Assembly (NCBI GenBank): GCA_030015575.1
Contig: JASDDO010000016.1
Span: forward strand, 67,453,396-67,517,395
Direction of reading: 5' to 3'
From: Agapanthus africanus
Lineage: Eukaryota > Streptophyta > Magnoliopsida > Asparagales > Amaryllidaceae
DNA length: 64,000 bases
Under the pieces are notes generated by a model that saw nothing but the letters and a program-made list of their open reading frames with translations, was not told where the DNA came from and did not search any database. Position 1 is the first letter of the stretch. Each line of letters starts with the position of its first letter. The translations under genes and the position numbers were made by a program. Below are positions 34,166 through 45,947 of the stretch, in pieces.

Positions 34166-35720
34166 TCACGTGTAGTATTTCTTGAGATATCGTCCATTGA
34201 TGGGTGGCATGGGCCTTTCTCCCTCTGCACTTATTAGTTGGTAGGCTCCTCCGTCGAACACTTTCTCGATGACGTATGGTCCTTCCCAGTTTGGCTCGAA
34301 TTTTCCCTTGGCATGTCGATTGGGGATGATCGGTCTTTTGAGGACCAACACCAATTCACCTTTCTTGAAAGCGCGGAGACGGGTTATCTTGTCATAGGCC
34401 CGTGACATTTGGGCTCGGTATAACTCCAGACTTTGCTGCACCGTGAGTCTCTTTTCTTCGAGGGCATCGAGTTCTTCAAGTCGAAGGAGCATGTTTTCCT
34501 CCTCCGTCAACTCATGCTGAACGACCATTCTTAAGCTTGGAACTTCGACTTCGAGGGGGAGGACCGCCTCCACTCCGAAGAGCAATGAGTATGGAGTGGA
34601 CTGAGTCGGAGTACGGTGCGTGGTACGATATGCCCACAATGCCTCGTGAAGCTTGAGATTCCAGTCTCTCTTGTTGGCTGAAGCATTTTTCCTCAGGAGC
34701 TTGCATAGAGTCTTATTGAAGGCTTCGGCTAGCCCATTGGCTCTTGGATTATAGATGGAGGAATATCTCCAGTCTATCTTGTGCTGAGTAGCGAACCTTG
34801 AGACATTGAAGCTCTTGAAAGATGGCCCGTTGTCAGAAATGATTCTTCTTGGTGTACCGAAGCGGTATAGAATATTATGCTGGAAGAATGTCAGAATATC
34901 CTTTGTCTTGACTTCTTTTAGCGGGACAGCTTCAGCCCACCTGGAGAAGTAGTCTGTCGCGGCCAGTATGAACCGGTGACCTTTAGATGACGGAGGATCA
35001 ATTGGGCCAACAATGTCGGTGCCCCAAACTTCGAAGGGCCACGACGCCACTGTAGGATGCAATGGGTTGGGATGCTTGTGAATAAAATCACCGTGAATTT
35101 GGCAGATATAACATTTCTTTGCATGCTCTCCGCAATCCCGTATCATGGTGGGCCAGTAATACCCAAGCCATTTGATTTGAAGTCGCATCTTGGGGCCAGA
35201 TTGGTGAGCACCGCAAACGCCCGAGTGGACATCTTTCATGACCTTTTGGGCTTCGGCCAATGACAGACACCTGAGCCAGAGTTGGTCATATGACCTGCGG
35301 TATAACGTGTCATTTACAAACACGTATCGGAGAGCTCTTTTCTTCAGCTGAATCCTCGCAGATTTTTCTTCAGGCAGCTTGTCGTATCGGAGGTACTCTA
35401 TGAAGGGTTCTCTCCAATCGGGCTCGTCTTGGATGATCGAAGCTTCTTCCGCAGGACTGCTCTTCTGTTCCACGTTTTCCTCTTCTCGTAGAGAGACTGG
35501 GGGTAGAATTTGCCGGCTCTTGACTGTGATCAGAATTTCGTCCATGTCAGGATCAGCCAGCTCCTTGGCCAAGCGAGCGAGTACATCAGCCTTTCCGTTC
35601 AACGCTCTAGGGACTCTCGTTAGTTCAATATGAGTGAACCGTTTCATGAGTTCCACCACTCGACCTCTGTACCGAGCTAACTCGGGTTTGTATATCTTAT
35701 AGTCGCCGCTTACTTGGTTG
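34166..35720 (-). pseudogene. Element B pol, 3' part: end of second RNase H and integrase
   Basis: From the F junction the frame reads VNQVSGDYKIYKPELARYRG, the C-terminal end of the plant-type RNase H. Integrase follows, with an H-H-C-C zinc finger (HSGVCGAHQSGPKM...CYICQIHGDF), a catalytic core with D in WGTDIVGPI, D in SDNGPSF and E in LAEAFNK, and a GPY/F module (WEGPYVIEKVFDGGAYQL). The frame is open for 518 codons to the stop at 34166. There is no chromodomain, as expected for Tat. All catalytic residues are present. The part is orphaned only because F separates it from the rest of pol. Confidence 0.92.
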
Positions 35721-35725
35721 ACGAC
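35721..35725. other. Target-site duplication of element F (left)
   Basis: acgac at 35721-35725 and 45948-45952 flank F. Removing F and one copy restores the reading SQLVVNQVSG across the RNase H. Confidence 0.93.
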
Positions 35726-37993
35726 TGTAAGTGCACGGCGGCGCCCCGGCCGTCAACCCGACGGCCAAACGCGGAAACGGTGATAAACTTAAAATTTTGC
35801 GGACTTAGCAAACCGGCACCACCGCGCACTAAACCCCGGATCGTGCCATTAAACTAATTCTAGCATACAAGAAGAAGGGTTAGAGATATACCGACGATCC
35901 AAGTCCTCCGGTCTTCATCTCCACTCCGATCTCCTCGCGGGATCTCCGTCCGTCTCCTCCTCGTCGGAAAGGGCACCACGAAGCCGGGTACTTTTACGGG
36001 CTCCCACCTCAATACCGAGGCAACTCGCGCATGAAGCCGGCTACTCGACATGCTCAAGATATGCTGTAGGGAGTGTAATGTAGAATGTATGTCTCACTTT
36101 GGGGTTGGTTGCCATAGATGGAGGAATGGTGTGTAGAAAATTGGTGCTTTCAATTTTCTAGCAATGGAATGAGATGAAGAATGATATGCACAAAAATGAA
36201 TCACTCTCATTTTTCTTTCTCTCTTCTCTTTTCTTCTTCTCTCTTTTCTTTTCTTCTTCTCTCTTTTCTTTTCTTTTTCCAACCATGATCATAATCTCTC
36301 TCACTCTTTGAAATGGTGGAGGAAAAACCATATGAAGCAAGAAGGGAGGTGATGGTAGTAAAAGGTGGAGGGTAACCATATCCAAAGCATAATCATCACT
36401 AAATCTCAAATCAACCTCAAATCCATATCAAATCTCATAAAGCAAAAGATGCTAACCATTATGAAGGAAAAAGAAAAGATGCTATCATAATGCATGAAAC
36501 CCCTCCACAAAAGTAATTTGCAAAACTGCAAATTACCCCCTCCATCAGAAAAGTCCGGCCGGGAAAGAACAAAGGAAAACCGGCCGGAACGGAAAGCAAA
36601 CTGGCAACTCCAGAAAAAATGGTCCCGTAATAAATTACAGGATAACCCCGATACTGTGCATACACACCTGCATTTGTATTCCGTCCGGATACAAATGCAA
36701 TGAGACAAAATCTACACTGTACTAAACTAGGACCGGCTTAAACCAAAGCCGGCTAGTAATATCCGTCCGATCCTGATGCGTACAATACCGCACGTATCTG
36801 ATCGAACGCTGCCATATAACTATACGGCCACTAGCACAAAACCGTCCGATCCTGATCCGTGCAATACCGCACGTATCTGATCGGACCCTGCCATATCTCC
36901 ATACGGCCTCTACAGCGTTTCGCCCGAAAGCTTGAGTAACTGAAAGTGTGGTGGACTCTAAAGACTCGTCAATACTATGGCTGTGGATTTAACCACTAGC
37001 ACGTCAGAGGTATAAGCCAATACGTGACGGGCCACCAGCTATTGACCAAAAGGGATGTCGATGAGGAAGCTCACCCCGACACCCAACTGAGCCTGTCAGT
37101 GACAATATCCGTACAGTCCGGTCCGTTCGTCTATGAGCATCGCATGGCGGGCCTAGGGGGTTGGTAAAAGTCAGACCCCCAAAGCGGTACAAGTCGTGTC
37201 GGAGTGTAGCCCAGAACACCCTGAGATACTACTGGAATACCTACCAGTAAATCTCCTGCCTTGGCCAAGGTCTTTGTGTAATGGCTCTCCTAGACACAGC
37301 GCGACCTCACCCCCAATACCGGGAGAGACGAACCCCTGAAGATCCGCTCACTGCCTCCATGTGGCTCGGGACTGTACCCAACTAAAACCTGTTTGCACGA
37401 CTCCTTTGAGCCGTGGTAGGGTAGTAATCAAAGTACAGTGGGAACTCACACGAGACAAATGACGATCCCCAGGTCGATGAACTAACCTGTACACATGTCA
37501 CCAGGGAACTGCTATCTGACGTCAGGTATAAGACCAACTAGCATGTTCCCGGCGAGTCCTGTCCGGTGTACTCATAACCCAATGAGCACCTGTATACATC
37601 TTAGGTGAACCAACTGACACCAGTGGCTTGTGAGACCGGCCACCGCCCCTCGTCGGGGTCTCGACTGTATACACTAGTCTACTCTGGAGTATCGATTCCC
37701 TGTCTCGAAACTCCCACGACTAGGGACCTTTTAAGGATGTGCTTATAGACTACCAGCTCCCACGTATATGATCGCCCTCATACTGCCGGTAGTCAAGCAA
37801 GAATCCTAGGGGCTCTATCAACGTGCAATAGCGACATGTCAGGTCACCTAAAGCAGTACACGATGATAAAGGTAAACCAGATAGCATACTATCATCTTGA
37901 GTAAGACTGTCCTACCGGGATAGGTCCTCCCTCAATCATTGCAATCACGTGCCTGTGATTCAATAATTGACTCTGAGGGCACTATCTCCAACA
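35726..37993 (-). mobile_element. Element F 3' LTR
   Basis: It starts TGTAAGTGCACGGCGG and ends CTATCTCCAACA. It differs from the right copy at a handful of sites (near 36319, 36745, 36780, 37050, 37887 and 37958) and by one A in a run near 37180. A CT-rich microsatellite at 36198-36271 makes lysine/arginine-rich false frames on the minus strand. Confidence 0.92.
36198..36271. repeat. CT-rich microsatellite in F LTR
   Basis: Repeats of TTTTCTTCTTCTCTC occur here and in the other LTR at 44151-44224. Confidence 0.85.
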
Positions 37994-38007
37994 ATCTCCC
38001 ACTTGCA
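37994..38007 (-). other. Element F polypurine tract
   Basis: On the minus strand GCAAGTGGGAGAT directly precedes TGTTGGAGATAG, identical to D. Confidence 0.82.
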
Positions 38008-41000
38008 CTCAAGGCTAATTATTGCGATGTCGCATACTCACAGCCCGTGTGATACCGAACACCCAACTCCTCTACTAGTCAGTCTCACAAATCCCGTTTG
38101 TGAAACTATTGCGGTCGAGGAATAGCCTCAGTGAGTGGATCCGCCTAGAAGTTTCTTTCTATGTCTCTCTATATCTCAAGTTCGCAGAGAAAACCATCTC
38201 CCGAAAAGAGCAATACCTGTCTCAGAATATGTCTGGATGTCTGATGGGACCTAGCTCATAAATGAACTCCAAATCCAAACTTCTTAGACTGTATCGTCAA
38301 CTGAACTTAATCAGTATCCTGCGCCATGCCACCCTCAGTATTCCCTTGGACCATCTGTCCAAAACACTGCCCCTCATCAGAGGGATAACTATAACTCTGA
38401 CAACCCCTTCGTCGTCCATGTCACCTTGGAAGCCTGGAATGATAACTGTCTCTCGAATGAGGCTGTCGTTATCATATCCCTCGAACATCCACTTATGTTC
38501 TAAAACTGCTTCCGACTGTTTCTCCAGGATTGGATCAATGTCAACTTATTGCATCTAGTGCAAGAACAACATCTGGTGTGGTACTTGACATCTCATGATT
38601 GACTCAATTGCCTGAGCAAGTGATCTGCCAATCATGCACATCCCTCTCCCCTTTAGTCTGTAAGACACCTTTAGAGAGGGTGACTCCATTACCTGCAGGT
38701 GCAATACCGTGCCGGGAGTCGTCCATTCTAAATACTCATAGAATGCTGTCAAGGTACCCAGATTAGGAAACCACCCAAATCTAGATCTAAAACCATAGAT
38801 CCAGTAACCAGAATGTCTGATATATATCCAAGTCCTGTGTGGAGAAACCACTGTGTGACGACCAAAGTATAACCGATCGTAGTAAAGGAATATCACTTCC
38901 TACTACCTTCTCAACAGATCCATCCCCTATTCTGATGATGTCAAACCTATGACTGTCACATCAGAAACAGATGATCTATCTCCGCTACATCTGCTTTAGT
39001 CTATAAATAGACATAAGCCTGATGTCCAACAATGCTTCCGCTGCTCCCACTGACTACGACAACCCTCTGGCAGAGTCATATACACGTATACTTCTGAAGC
39101 TAGTTCAGAACGACGCTATACTCATCCTCCTGCCGGGTCTCGCAGCCTGGAACAACAACAATGGCAAGTGTGGGTAAACAAGAACTTCCCTGTCACCGTC
39201 CTTGAGGCTACCGGAGTACCTCTCGGGTGCCTGAAGCTACCCACCTTATCTGCGGAGTGGCCAATGGAATGTCAAATCAGATTGAATCTTTAGGTTCTTT
39301 ATCAAATCTTCAGTAATCGTTTGCGGTTCTGGAATCGCTTCCAGTTCTACCATACTCCCACTGCTGTTTTTGGAAAAATCCATTTTTAATAAAACTGTGG
39401 CGAGTCTTGAACAATATTTCTATTGATCTCCCAGATGGTAGAAAATCAACCCTCGTCATAGCCTGGGTCAACCCACAAACAGTCATTACAGAAACGTGCC
39501 TTTGAGTTATCCAGAGTCTGGTTTTAAGCATAAGCCGGACAACCCCCCGTACCTTAACATCGTTAAGATATGAACTGTTCTATATCCAATATAGAACCAG
39601 AGGCACTGATTTAATTGAACCAGATTCAAATCATGCAGCTGTCTCCAGTGCATGTCAACTAAATGGAAAAAGGCCGATCAGCGTTACTCAACTTAGGAAT
39701 GCTTCCAATTATGAGTAACCCGAAAGAGAAGCAAGTTCTCTTAATCATTACTATCAACTGAATACCATACACAAGTATCTACATCTTCGATCACTTTGAA
39801 GAATCCTGATACTTGCAACACCTGGTTCTCTACTTTATTCTTATACCTATAACTTCTCAAAACTTCGACCCTGTGTTTGTACGAAACACCTGTCTAAGAA
39901 CTAGAGAAGTCATAAGTAAGCAGAATACAGTACGAGGACCAACCCCTCTGTCCTGATGGACCCTGGACAACATACAATACTCTGTATAAGTCCCTTGAGT
40001 CAGATAACTCATTCACTGTGTGTCGTAGGTTGAAAACTGTACTTATGGTTAAGAAGAATTACACCGCTGTTCAATGCTCCTTACCTAACCATCCACTGAT
40101 ATAGGTAAATGTCATCGACATAATATCAAAAGGTACATCTCACTCTATAAAAATAGACGTACAGATATATCAATTTGAAATTGGTGCACAACAGCGGATA
40201 TTCAAAACCAAATATTTGCCGACCGGCAAACAGCCCAGGTGATCTCCTCAAATATCACCGATTACAACGAATGCCGATATAATGAGGATGATCACCCAAT
40301 TCCCAATAACGTACTCCCACTCATCATCTGTAAAACCATACAGATGTGAGAATCATACCTGGTAAATACATACCCTGGAGTAAGTATCTAATCGGGAAAT
40401 CAGTTCTCTTTTAACATTACACAGTGAAACTGAAACATTGAAATGTTTCGTTGGGGTATCCTGGTATTCCTAGTAATGCCTCTTCCAGATTCACGACTGT
40501 AACCGTATAGTTCTTTGCCACCTCTCCAAATCCCTTCATATGTCTTTAGTCTTTACCTTCTGTACACCCCTTTAGGCCAAATGGTTTTCTTCCTTCCCTA
40601 CCGTTCGGCACCAGCCTATGGTTTGGAAGAAGACTATCCAAAAAGCATAAAGGGTGTACTGTCCTAATCCTAGGAGCACTCGCATCGCGAGAGAAGGTGA
40701 AGATAAAAGACACCTGAATGTACTTTATTCCTATTTCTCCTGAACCAGGATCCATCCCCGAACCGGAACGAGTTCCTTTCGGGTTTGTATATAACCATAC
40801 GATGGATTATCCAATAAAATGGGATCTTCGTAGTGATACGGAGTGTCCTGGAGAAATACAAAGGTGATTTATGATTGGCGAAGAAATACTTGGTTTGGTC
40901 GTGAATAGCAGTCGCAATTTACTTTGCCCTCTTACTAATCCCTTGCTTTGTCTGAACTTAATACCTTCTGTACACCGCTTACGCTAACTGGTTTTCTTCA

Positions 41001-41371
41001 TTCCCTACCGGTCGGCACCAGCCTATGGTTTGGAAGAAGACTATCCAATTTGCATAATGGGTGTACTACTCCTAAACCAAGGAGTACTCGCAACCTGAGA
41101 GAGGGTGAAAAGAAAAGACAACTGAATAATCCTATCCGTTTTCTCCAGAACCGGAAACCATCCTCGAATTAATTCCTTCGAGTTCGTATATAACCATACG
41201 ATGGTTTTGTCCAATGGAAGTGGACGTTCGCAGTAATACGGGGTGTCCTGGAGAAAAGGGTAAAAGCAGGAGTGGCAATGAGGTCTGCAACTCTGACAAT
41301 CCAAAAGCCAGTGTTAAGTAGGTTCGGTCAACTTGGTCACTGAGTCATAGTCTAGGGTCGGGTCAATGGTC
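38008..41371 (-). pseudogene. Element F gag-pol remnant
   Basis: It is colinear with D's remnant and with copia E. The RT region around SGSSGS(I) is at about 38990-39055, where a frame break follows at once. The integrase-RT linker is at about 39340-39560. The protease region is at about 40030-40250, absent from D. The gag duplication is at 40500-41130. Stops and frameshifts are frequent and no frame exceeds about 115 codons. The gag start codon position at about 41371 is lost, as in D. Confidence 0.7.
40500..41130. repeat. Direct duplication inside F gag remnant
   Basis: GGTTTTCTTC(C/A)TTCCCTACCG, CGGCACCAGCCTATGGTTTG and TATATAACCATACGATGG recur about 408 bp apart. The first copy in D lacks the last block. 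Confidence 0.75.
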
Positions 41372-43664
41372 GCTGTCAGAGAGAGAGAGAAAAGAAACAC
41401 TCAGCGTGCACTCTAACCTAGATCAGAATGGTTACCAATTTATCTAATCAGGAAACCTCCCACTGTACCTCAAATTCTCCTCCAAACCTGAAAGAAGAAT
41501 TAGTCGGGGTCACCCGAGGAGTAAACCAACTCATCAGTGGGAATCGGGATCCAACTCTCATCGCATGACAACGTGACGGAATCCGCTCACGGTATCACAC
41601 TCCAGAAGGTATGCGCATATCTGGCAAGTTTCAGTTCTTTTGAAACTCCCGATGTGATTTCTGCCCCATGCTCTTATGACCTTGACTAAGGCCAACAAAT
41701 CATAAGTCACATGTCAAGTTCCACCCGTCATTGTCCAGGTTGATTTGAATCCACCCGTACAAGCCCTTGACTAAGGCCAACAAGGCTATACGACTGTCCC
41801 AAACCAACGCATCTATCTATGCAGCATATGAATACCCAATAGCTACCAAACACTGTGCCTTGACTAAGGCCAACAAACACAGCTTGAATACTATTGACTA
41901 CCCATATGAAACGACGGAGGGCTACGAATGGTTTCTGGCGAAAACCTTTAATGTAGTGAACTTGATATCGTTGAAGGAACGGATAGCTTTTTAGAAAATA
42001 TAGTGACGAAAACTTTTACTAAAGAGGTCACTCCCGGTGAAGGGATCTCGGCTCTTTCCCCGTAGAATGGGGTGCAGGATATTCCAACTGAATACCACGG
42101 TGCAAAGCAAAAGTAATCGGCTATAGTGAAGTTAATGCCCTGACGCAAACTTCTGTCCAAGGGGTCACTCCCGGTGAAGGGATCTCGGCCCTTGCCTCGT
42201 TGACTGAGGAGCAGGATATTCCAAATGAATACCACGATGCAAAACAAAAGTGAACGTCCTTGCAATAACAGCTTTTTGAAAAGTGTTCCAACAACATCAG
42301 ATTAGGTTTGTTTTTAACTTGCATTGATCCGAATCAATGCAGTCCCATCATTTGATCACACCAAAAAGAACGAAAATATACTGATGTACGTATATGCCAT
42401 CCGCATTCGCCACTGGGTCCCGTCATTACCCGTTAGGTTAGCTTACTAACGACAGAGCGGGGACTGGACTAGCGCGGATGAAAAACATATACAACATCTA
42501 CTAATATATATATACCAATATATTATATTTCGCTCAAGGCGTGAAAAGAAATGCAACATCACAGAAATGTACAGCATCACAGAACAATACAGATATCTGG
42601 GATCCCCGGGTTTCACAGAGCCACTACTGAAACCCGACGTTCCCCTGGTCGTGTGGATAGCCTGTGCAATGAAATCCTAGACCCCTACGGGCGCGGCAAG
42701 TCACCCGCCAAAACCTGAAGCGAGGCAGCCCCCTTCAGCGCCGTGAATGGACCACCCAGCACTTCACGGAATCCGGTAACTTGGGCACCCCTCCTGGGTC
42801 AACCTGTACCCCCTACGAGTGCAGCGAATAGCCCGCCAATCCTAGAGTGAAGCCCCCTCCATCTCAATGCCATGAGATGCGGGCTTGTTGCCCTCTAGAA
42901 CCCGGCCATCCGTGCACCCCTCCGCGGGGTAATCCTAGTACAGAAAGTAAAATATACATACATCGGGTACATCGACCGCAACCAGGTCGTGCCCCAAAAG
43001 AATAATACAATCAGGCAGTGACGGCAGTCCACATGTCGGACGCTCGCCCCGCAATAACAAATGTACATAATACAACATCACAGTACTAGCATTGCATCCA
43101 GGCTATCCCTACGACCGATCCGCAACATCACAGCATAAACATAGAACATCAACGTGAAAGTCACGTTCGCAAATCCGTCTAACCGGGCTATAGCAGTTAG
43201 ACCGGATTTACCGATCGAGTGACATTCACGGTCGCAGATATAATGTAAATACTGTGAAAAATGTGTTTAAAATATCCGATCGATCAAAAATTAACAAGTG
43301 GGCCCTCAAACAAAACTGTAGCACTCACAGAAACCCTGGGCCCAATTTTAATATTCCAAAACCCATATTTTAAGCCCAGAAGGCCTCTGGAAAAATTTGG
43401 TGATGTGACATGAATAGTGCGCGGCGGAAGGGCCGCACGAGGTGGGGTTTCGCGGCGGAAGGGCGCTCCCACTGTGGAGTTACATCGTCAAATTTAACCA
43501 GAACTCTTAGATTTTCCAGTACATCAATATTTTACAACCTGAAAAATTTTTCGAGACCAAAAATTTTCAACAGAAACTGATTCGAACTAAAATGCAGTTT
43601 TGGAACATTCGATCGATCGAAACAGAAAAACACATTACACCACGCTAGACTATGTTAATGGCGA
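41372..43664 (-). other. Element F untranslated leader
   Basis: It is non-coding and colinear with the leaders of D and E, including the GGGATCCAACTCTCATCGCA block at 41545 and the CCATCCGCATTCGCC block at 42397 with the stem-loop at 42417-42464. Short repeats of GGTCACTCCCGGTGAAGGGA occur near 42030 and 42160. Confidence 0.7.
42417..42464 (-). other. Conserved two-part stem-loop in copia leader (F copy)
   Basis: The outer arms are GTCCCG (42417-42422) and CGGGGAC (42458-42464). The inner arms CGTTAG (42431-42436) and CTAACG (42446-42451) enclose the 9-base loop GTTAGCTTA. Confidence 0.65.
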
Positions 43665-43677
43665 GGCTCTGATACCA
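43665..43677 (-). other. Element F primer-binding site
   Basis: TGGTATCAGAGCC on the minus strand, one base from the LTR, complementary to initiator tRNA-Met. Confidence 0.87.
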
Positions 43678-43678
43678 C

Positions 43679-45947
43679 TGTAAGTGCACGGCGGCGCCCC
43701 GGCCGTCAACCCGACGGCCAAACGCGGAAACGGTGATAAACTTAAAATTTTGCGGACTTAGCAAACCGGCACCACCGCGCACTAAACCCCGGATCGTGCC
43801 ATTAAACTAATTCTAGCATACAAGAAGAAGGGTTAGAGATATACCGACGATCCAAGTCCTCCGGTCTTCATCTCCACTCCGATCTCCTCGCGGGATCTCC
43901 GTCCGTCTCCTCCTCGTCGGAAAGGGCACCACGAAGCCGGGTACTTTTACGGGCTCCCACCTCAATACCGAGGCAACTCGCGCATGAAGCCGGCTACTCG
44001 ACATGCTCAAGATATGCTGTAGGGAGTGTAATGTAGAATGTATGTCTCACTTTGGGGTTGGTTGCCATAGATGGAGGAATGGTGTGTAGAAAATTGGTGC
44101 TTTCAATTTTCTAGCAATGGAATGAGATGAAGAATGATATGCACAAAAATGAATCACTCTCATTTTTCTTTCTCTCTTCTCTTTTCTTCTTCTCTCTTTT
44201 CTTTTCTTCTTCTCTCTTTTCTTTTCTTTTTCCAACCATGATCATAATCTCTCTCACTCTTTGAAATGGTAGAGGAAAAACCATATGAAGCAAGAAGGGA
44301 GGTGATGGTAGTAAAAGGTGGAGGGTAACCATATCCAAAGCATAATCATCACTAAATCTCAAATCAACCTCAAATCCATATCAAATCTCATAAAGCAAAA
44401 GATGCTAACCATTATGAAGGAAAAAGAAAAGATGCTATCATAATGCATGAAACCCCTCCACAAAAGTAATTTGCAAAACTGCAAATTACCCCCTCCATCA
44501 GAAAAGTCCGGCCGGGAAAGAACAAAGGAAAACCGGCCGGAACGGAAAGCAAACTGGCAACTCCAGAAAAAATGGTCCCGTAATAAATTACAGGATAACC
44601 CCGATACTGTGCATACACACCTGCATTTGTATTCCGTCCGGATACAAATGCAATGAGACAAAATCTACACTGTACTAAACTAGGACCGGCTTAAACCAAA
44701 GCCGGTTAGTAATATCCGTCCGATCCTGATGCGTGCAATACCGCACGTATCTGATCGAACGCTGCCATATAACTATACGGCCACTAGCACAAAACCGTCC
44801 GATCCTGATCCGTGCAATACCGCACGTATCTGATCGGACCCTGCCATATCTCCATACGGCCTCTACAGCGTTTCGCCCGAAAGCTTGAGTAACTGAAAGT
44901 GTGGTGGACTCTAAAGACTCGTCAATACTATGGCTGTGGATTTAACCACTAGCACGTCAGAGGTATAAGCCAATACGTGACGGGCCACCAGCTATTGACC
45001 AAAAGGGACGTCGATGAGGAAGCTCACCCCGACACCCAACTGAGCCTGTCAGTGACAATATCCGTACAGTCCGGTCCGTTCGTCTATGAGCATCGCATGG
45101 CGGGCCTAGGGGGTTGGTAAAAGTCAGACCCCCAAAAGCGGTACAAGTCGTGTCGGAGTGTAGCCCAGAACACCCTGAGATACTACTGGAATACCTACCA
45201 GTAAATCTCCTGCCTTGGCCAAGGTCTTTGTGTAATGGCTCTCCTAGACACAGCGCGACCTCACCCCCAATACCGGGAGAGACGAACCCCTGAAGATCCG
45301 CTCACTGCCTCCATGTGGCTCGGGACTGTACCCAACTAAAACCTGTTTGCACGACTCCTTTGAGCCGTGGTAGGGTAGTAATCAAAGTACAGTGGGAACT
45401 CACACGAGACAAATGACGATCCCCAGGTCGATGAACTAACCTGTACACATGTCACCAGGGAACTGCTATCTGACGTCAGGTATAAGACCAACTAGCATGT
45501 TCCCGGCGAGTCCTGTCCGGTGTACTCATAACCCAATGAGCACCTGTATACATCTTAGGTGAACCAACTGACACCAGTGGCTTGTGAGACCGGCCACCGC
45601 CCCTCGTCGGGGTCTCGACTGTATACACTAGTCTACTCTGGAGTATCGATTCCCTGTCTCGAAACTCCCACGACTAGGGACCTTTTAAGGATGTGCTTAT
45701 AGACTACCAGCTCCCACGTATATGATCGCCCTCATACTGCCGGTAGTCAAGCAAGAATCCTAGGGGCTCTATCAACGTGCAATAGCGACATGTCAGGTCA
45801 CCTAAAGCAGTACACGATGATAAAGGTAAACCAGATAGCATACTATTATCTTGAGTAAGACTGTCCTACCGGGATAGGTCCTCCCTCAATCATTGCAATC
45901 ACGTGCCTGTGATCCAATAATTGACTCTGAGGGCACTATCTCCAACA
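43679..45947 (-). mobile_element. Element F 5' LTR
   Basis: It is a near-identical copy of 35726-37993 and lies next to the primer site. The repeated CCGTCCGATCCTGATGCGT / GATCCGTGCAATACCGCACG segments near 44715-44835 form a short local repeat. Confidence 0.92.

Larger units (their letters stand above)
35726..45947 (-). mobile_element. Element F: decayed non-autonomous copia retrotransposon
   Basis: The LTRs are 35726-37993 (2268 bp) and 43679-45947 (2269 bp), with TSD acgac. It has the same plan as D: 5' LTR at right, PBS TGGTATCAGAGCC, leader, gag-pol remnant, polypurine tract and 3' LTR. The internal region is 5685 bp and has no intact domain. Much of it aligns with D, yet the outer LTR sequences differ (TGTAAGTGCACGGCGG against TGTAAGTCTACGCTAG). 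D and F are therefore two families of one lineage. Confidence 0.92.

Noticed and set aside
36094-36409. Lysine/arginine-rich frames on the minus strand (also 44047-44362)
   Set aside because: They read the CT microsatellite of the F LTR.
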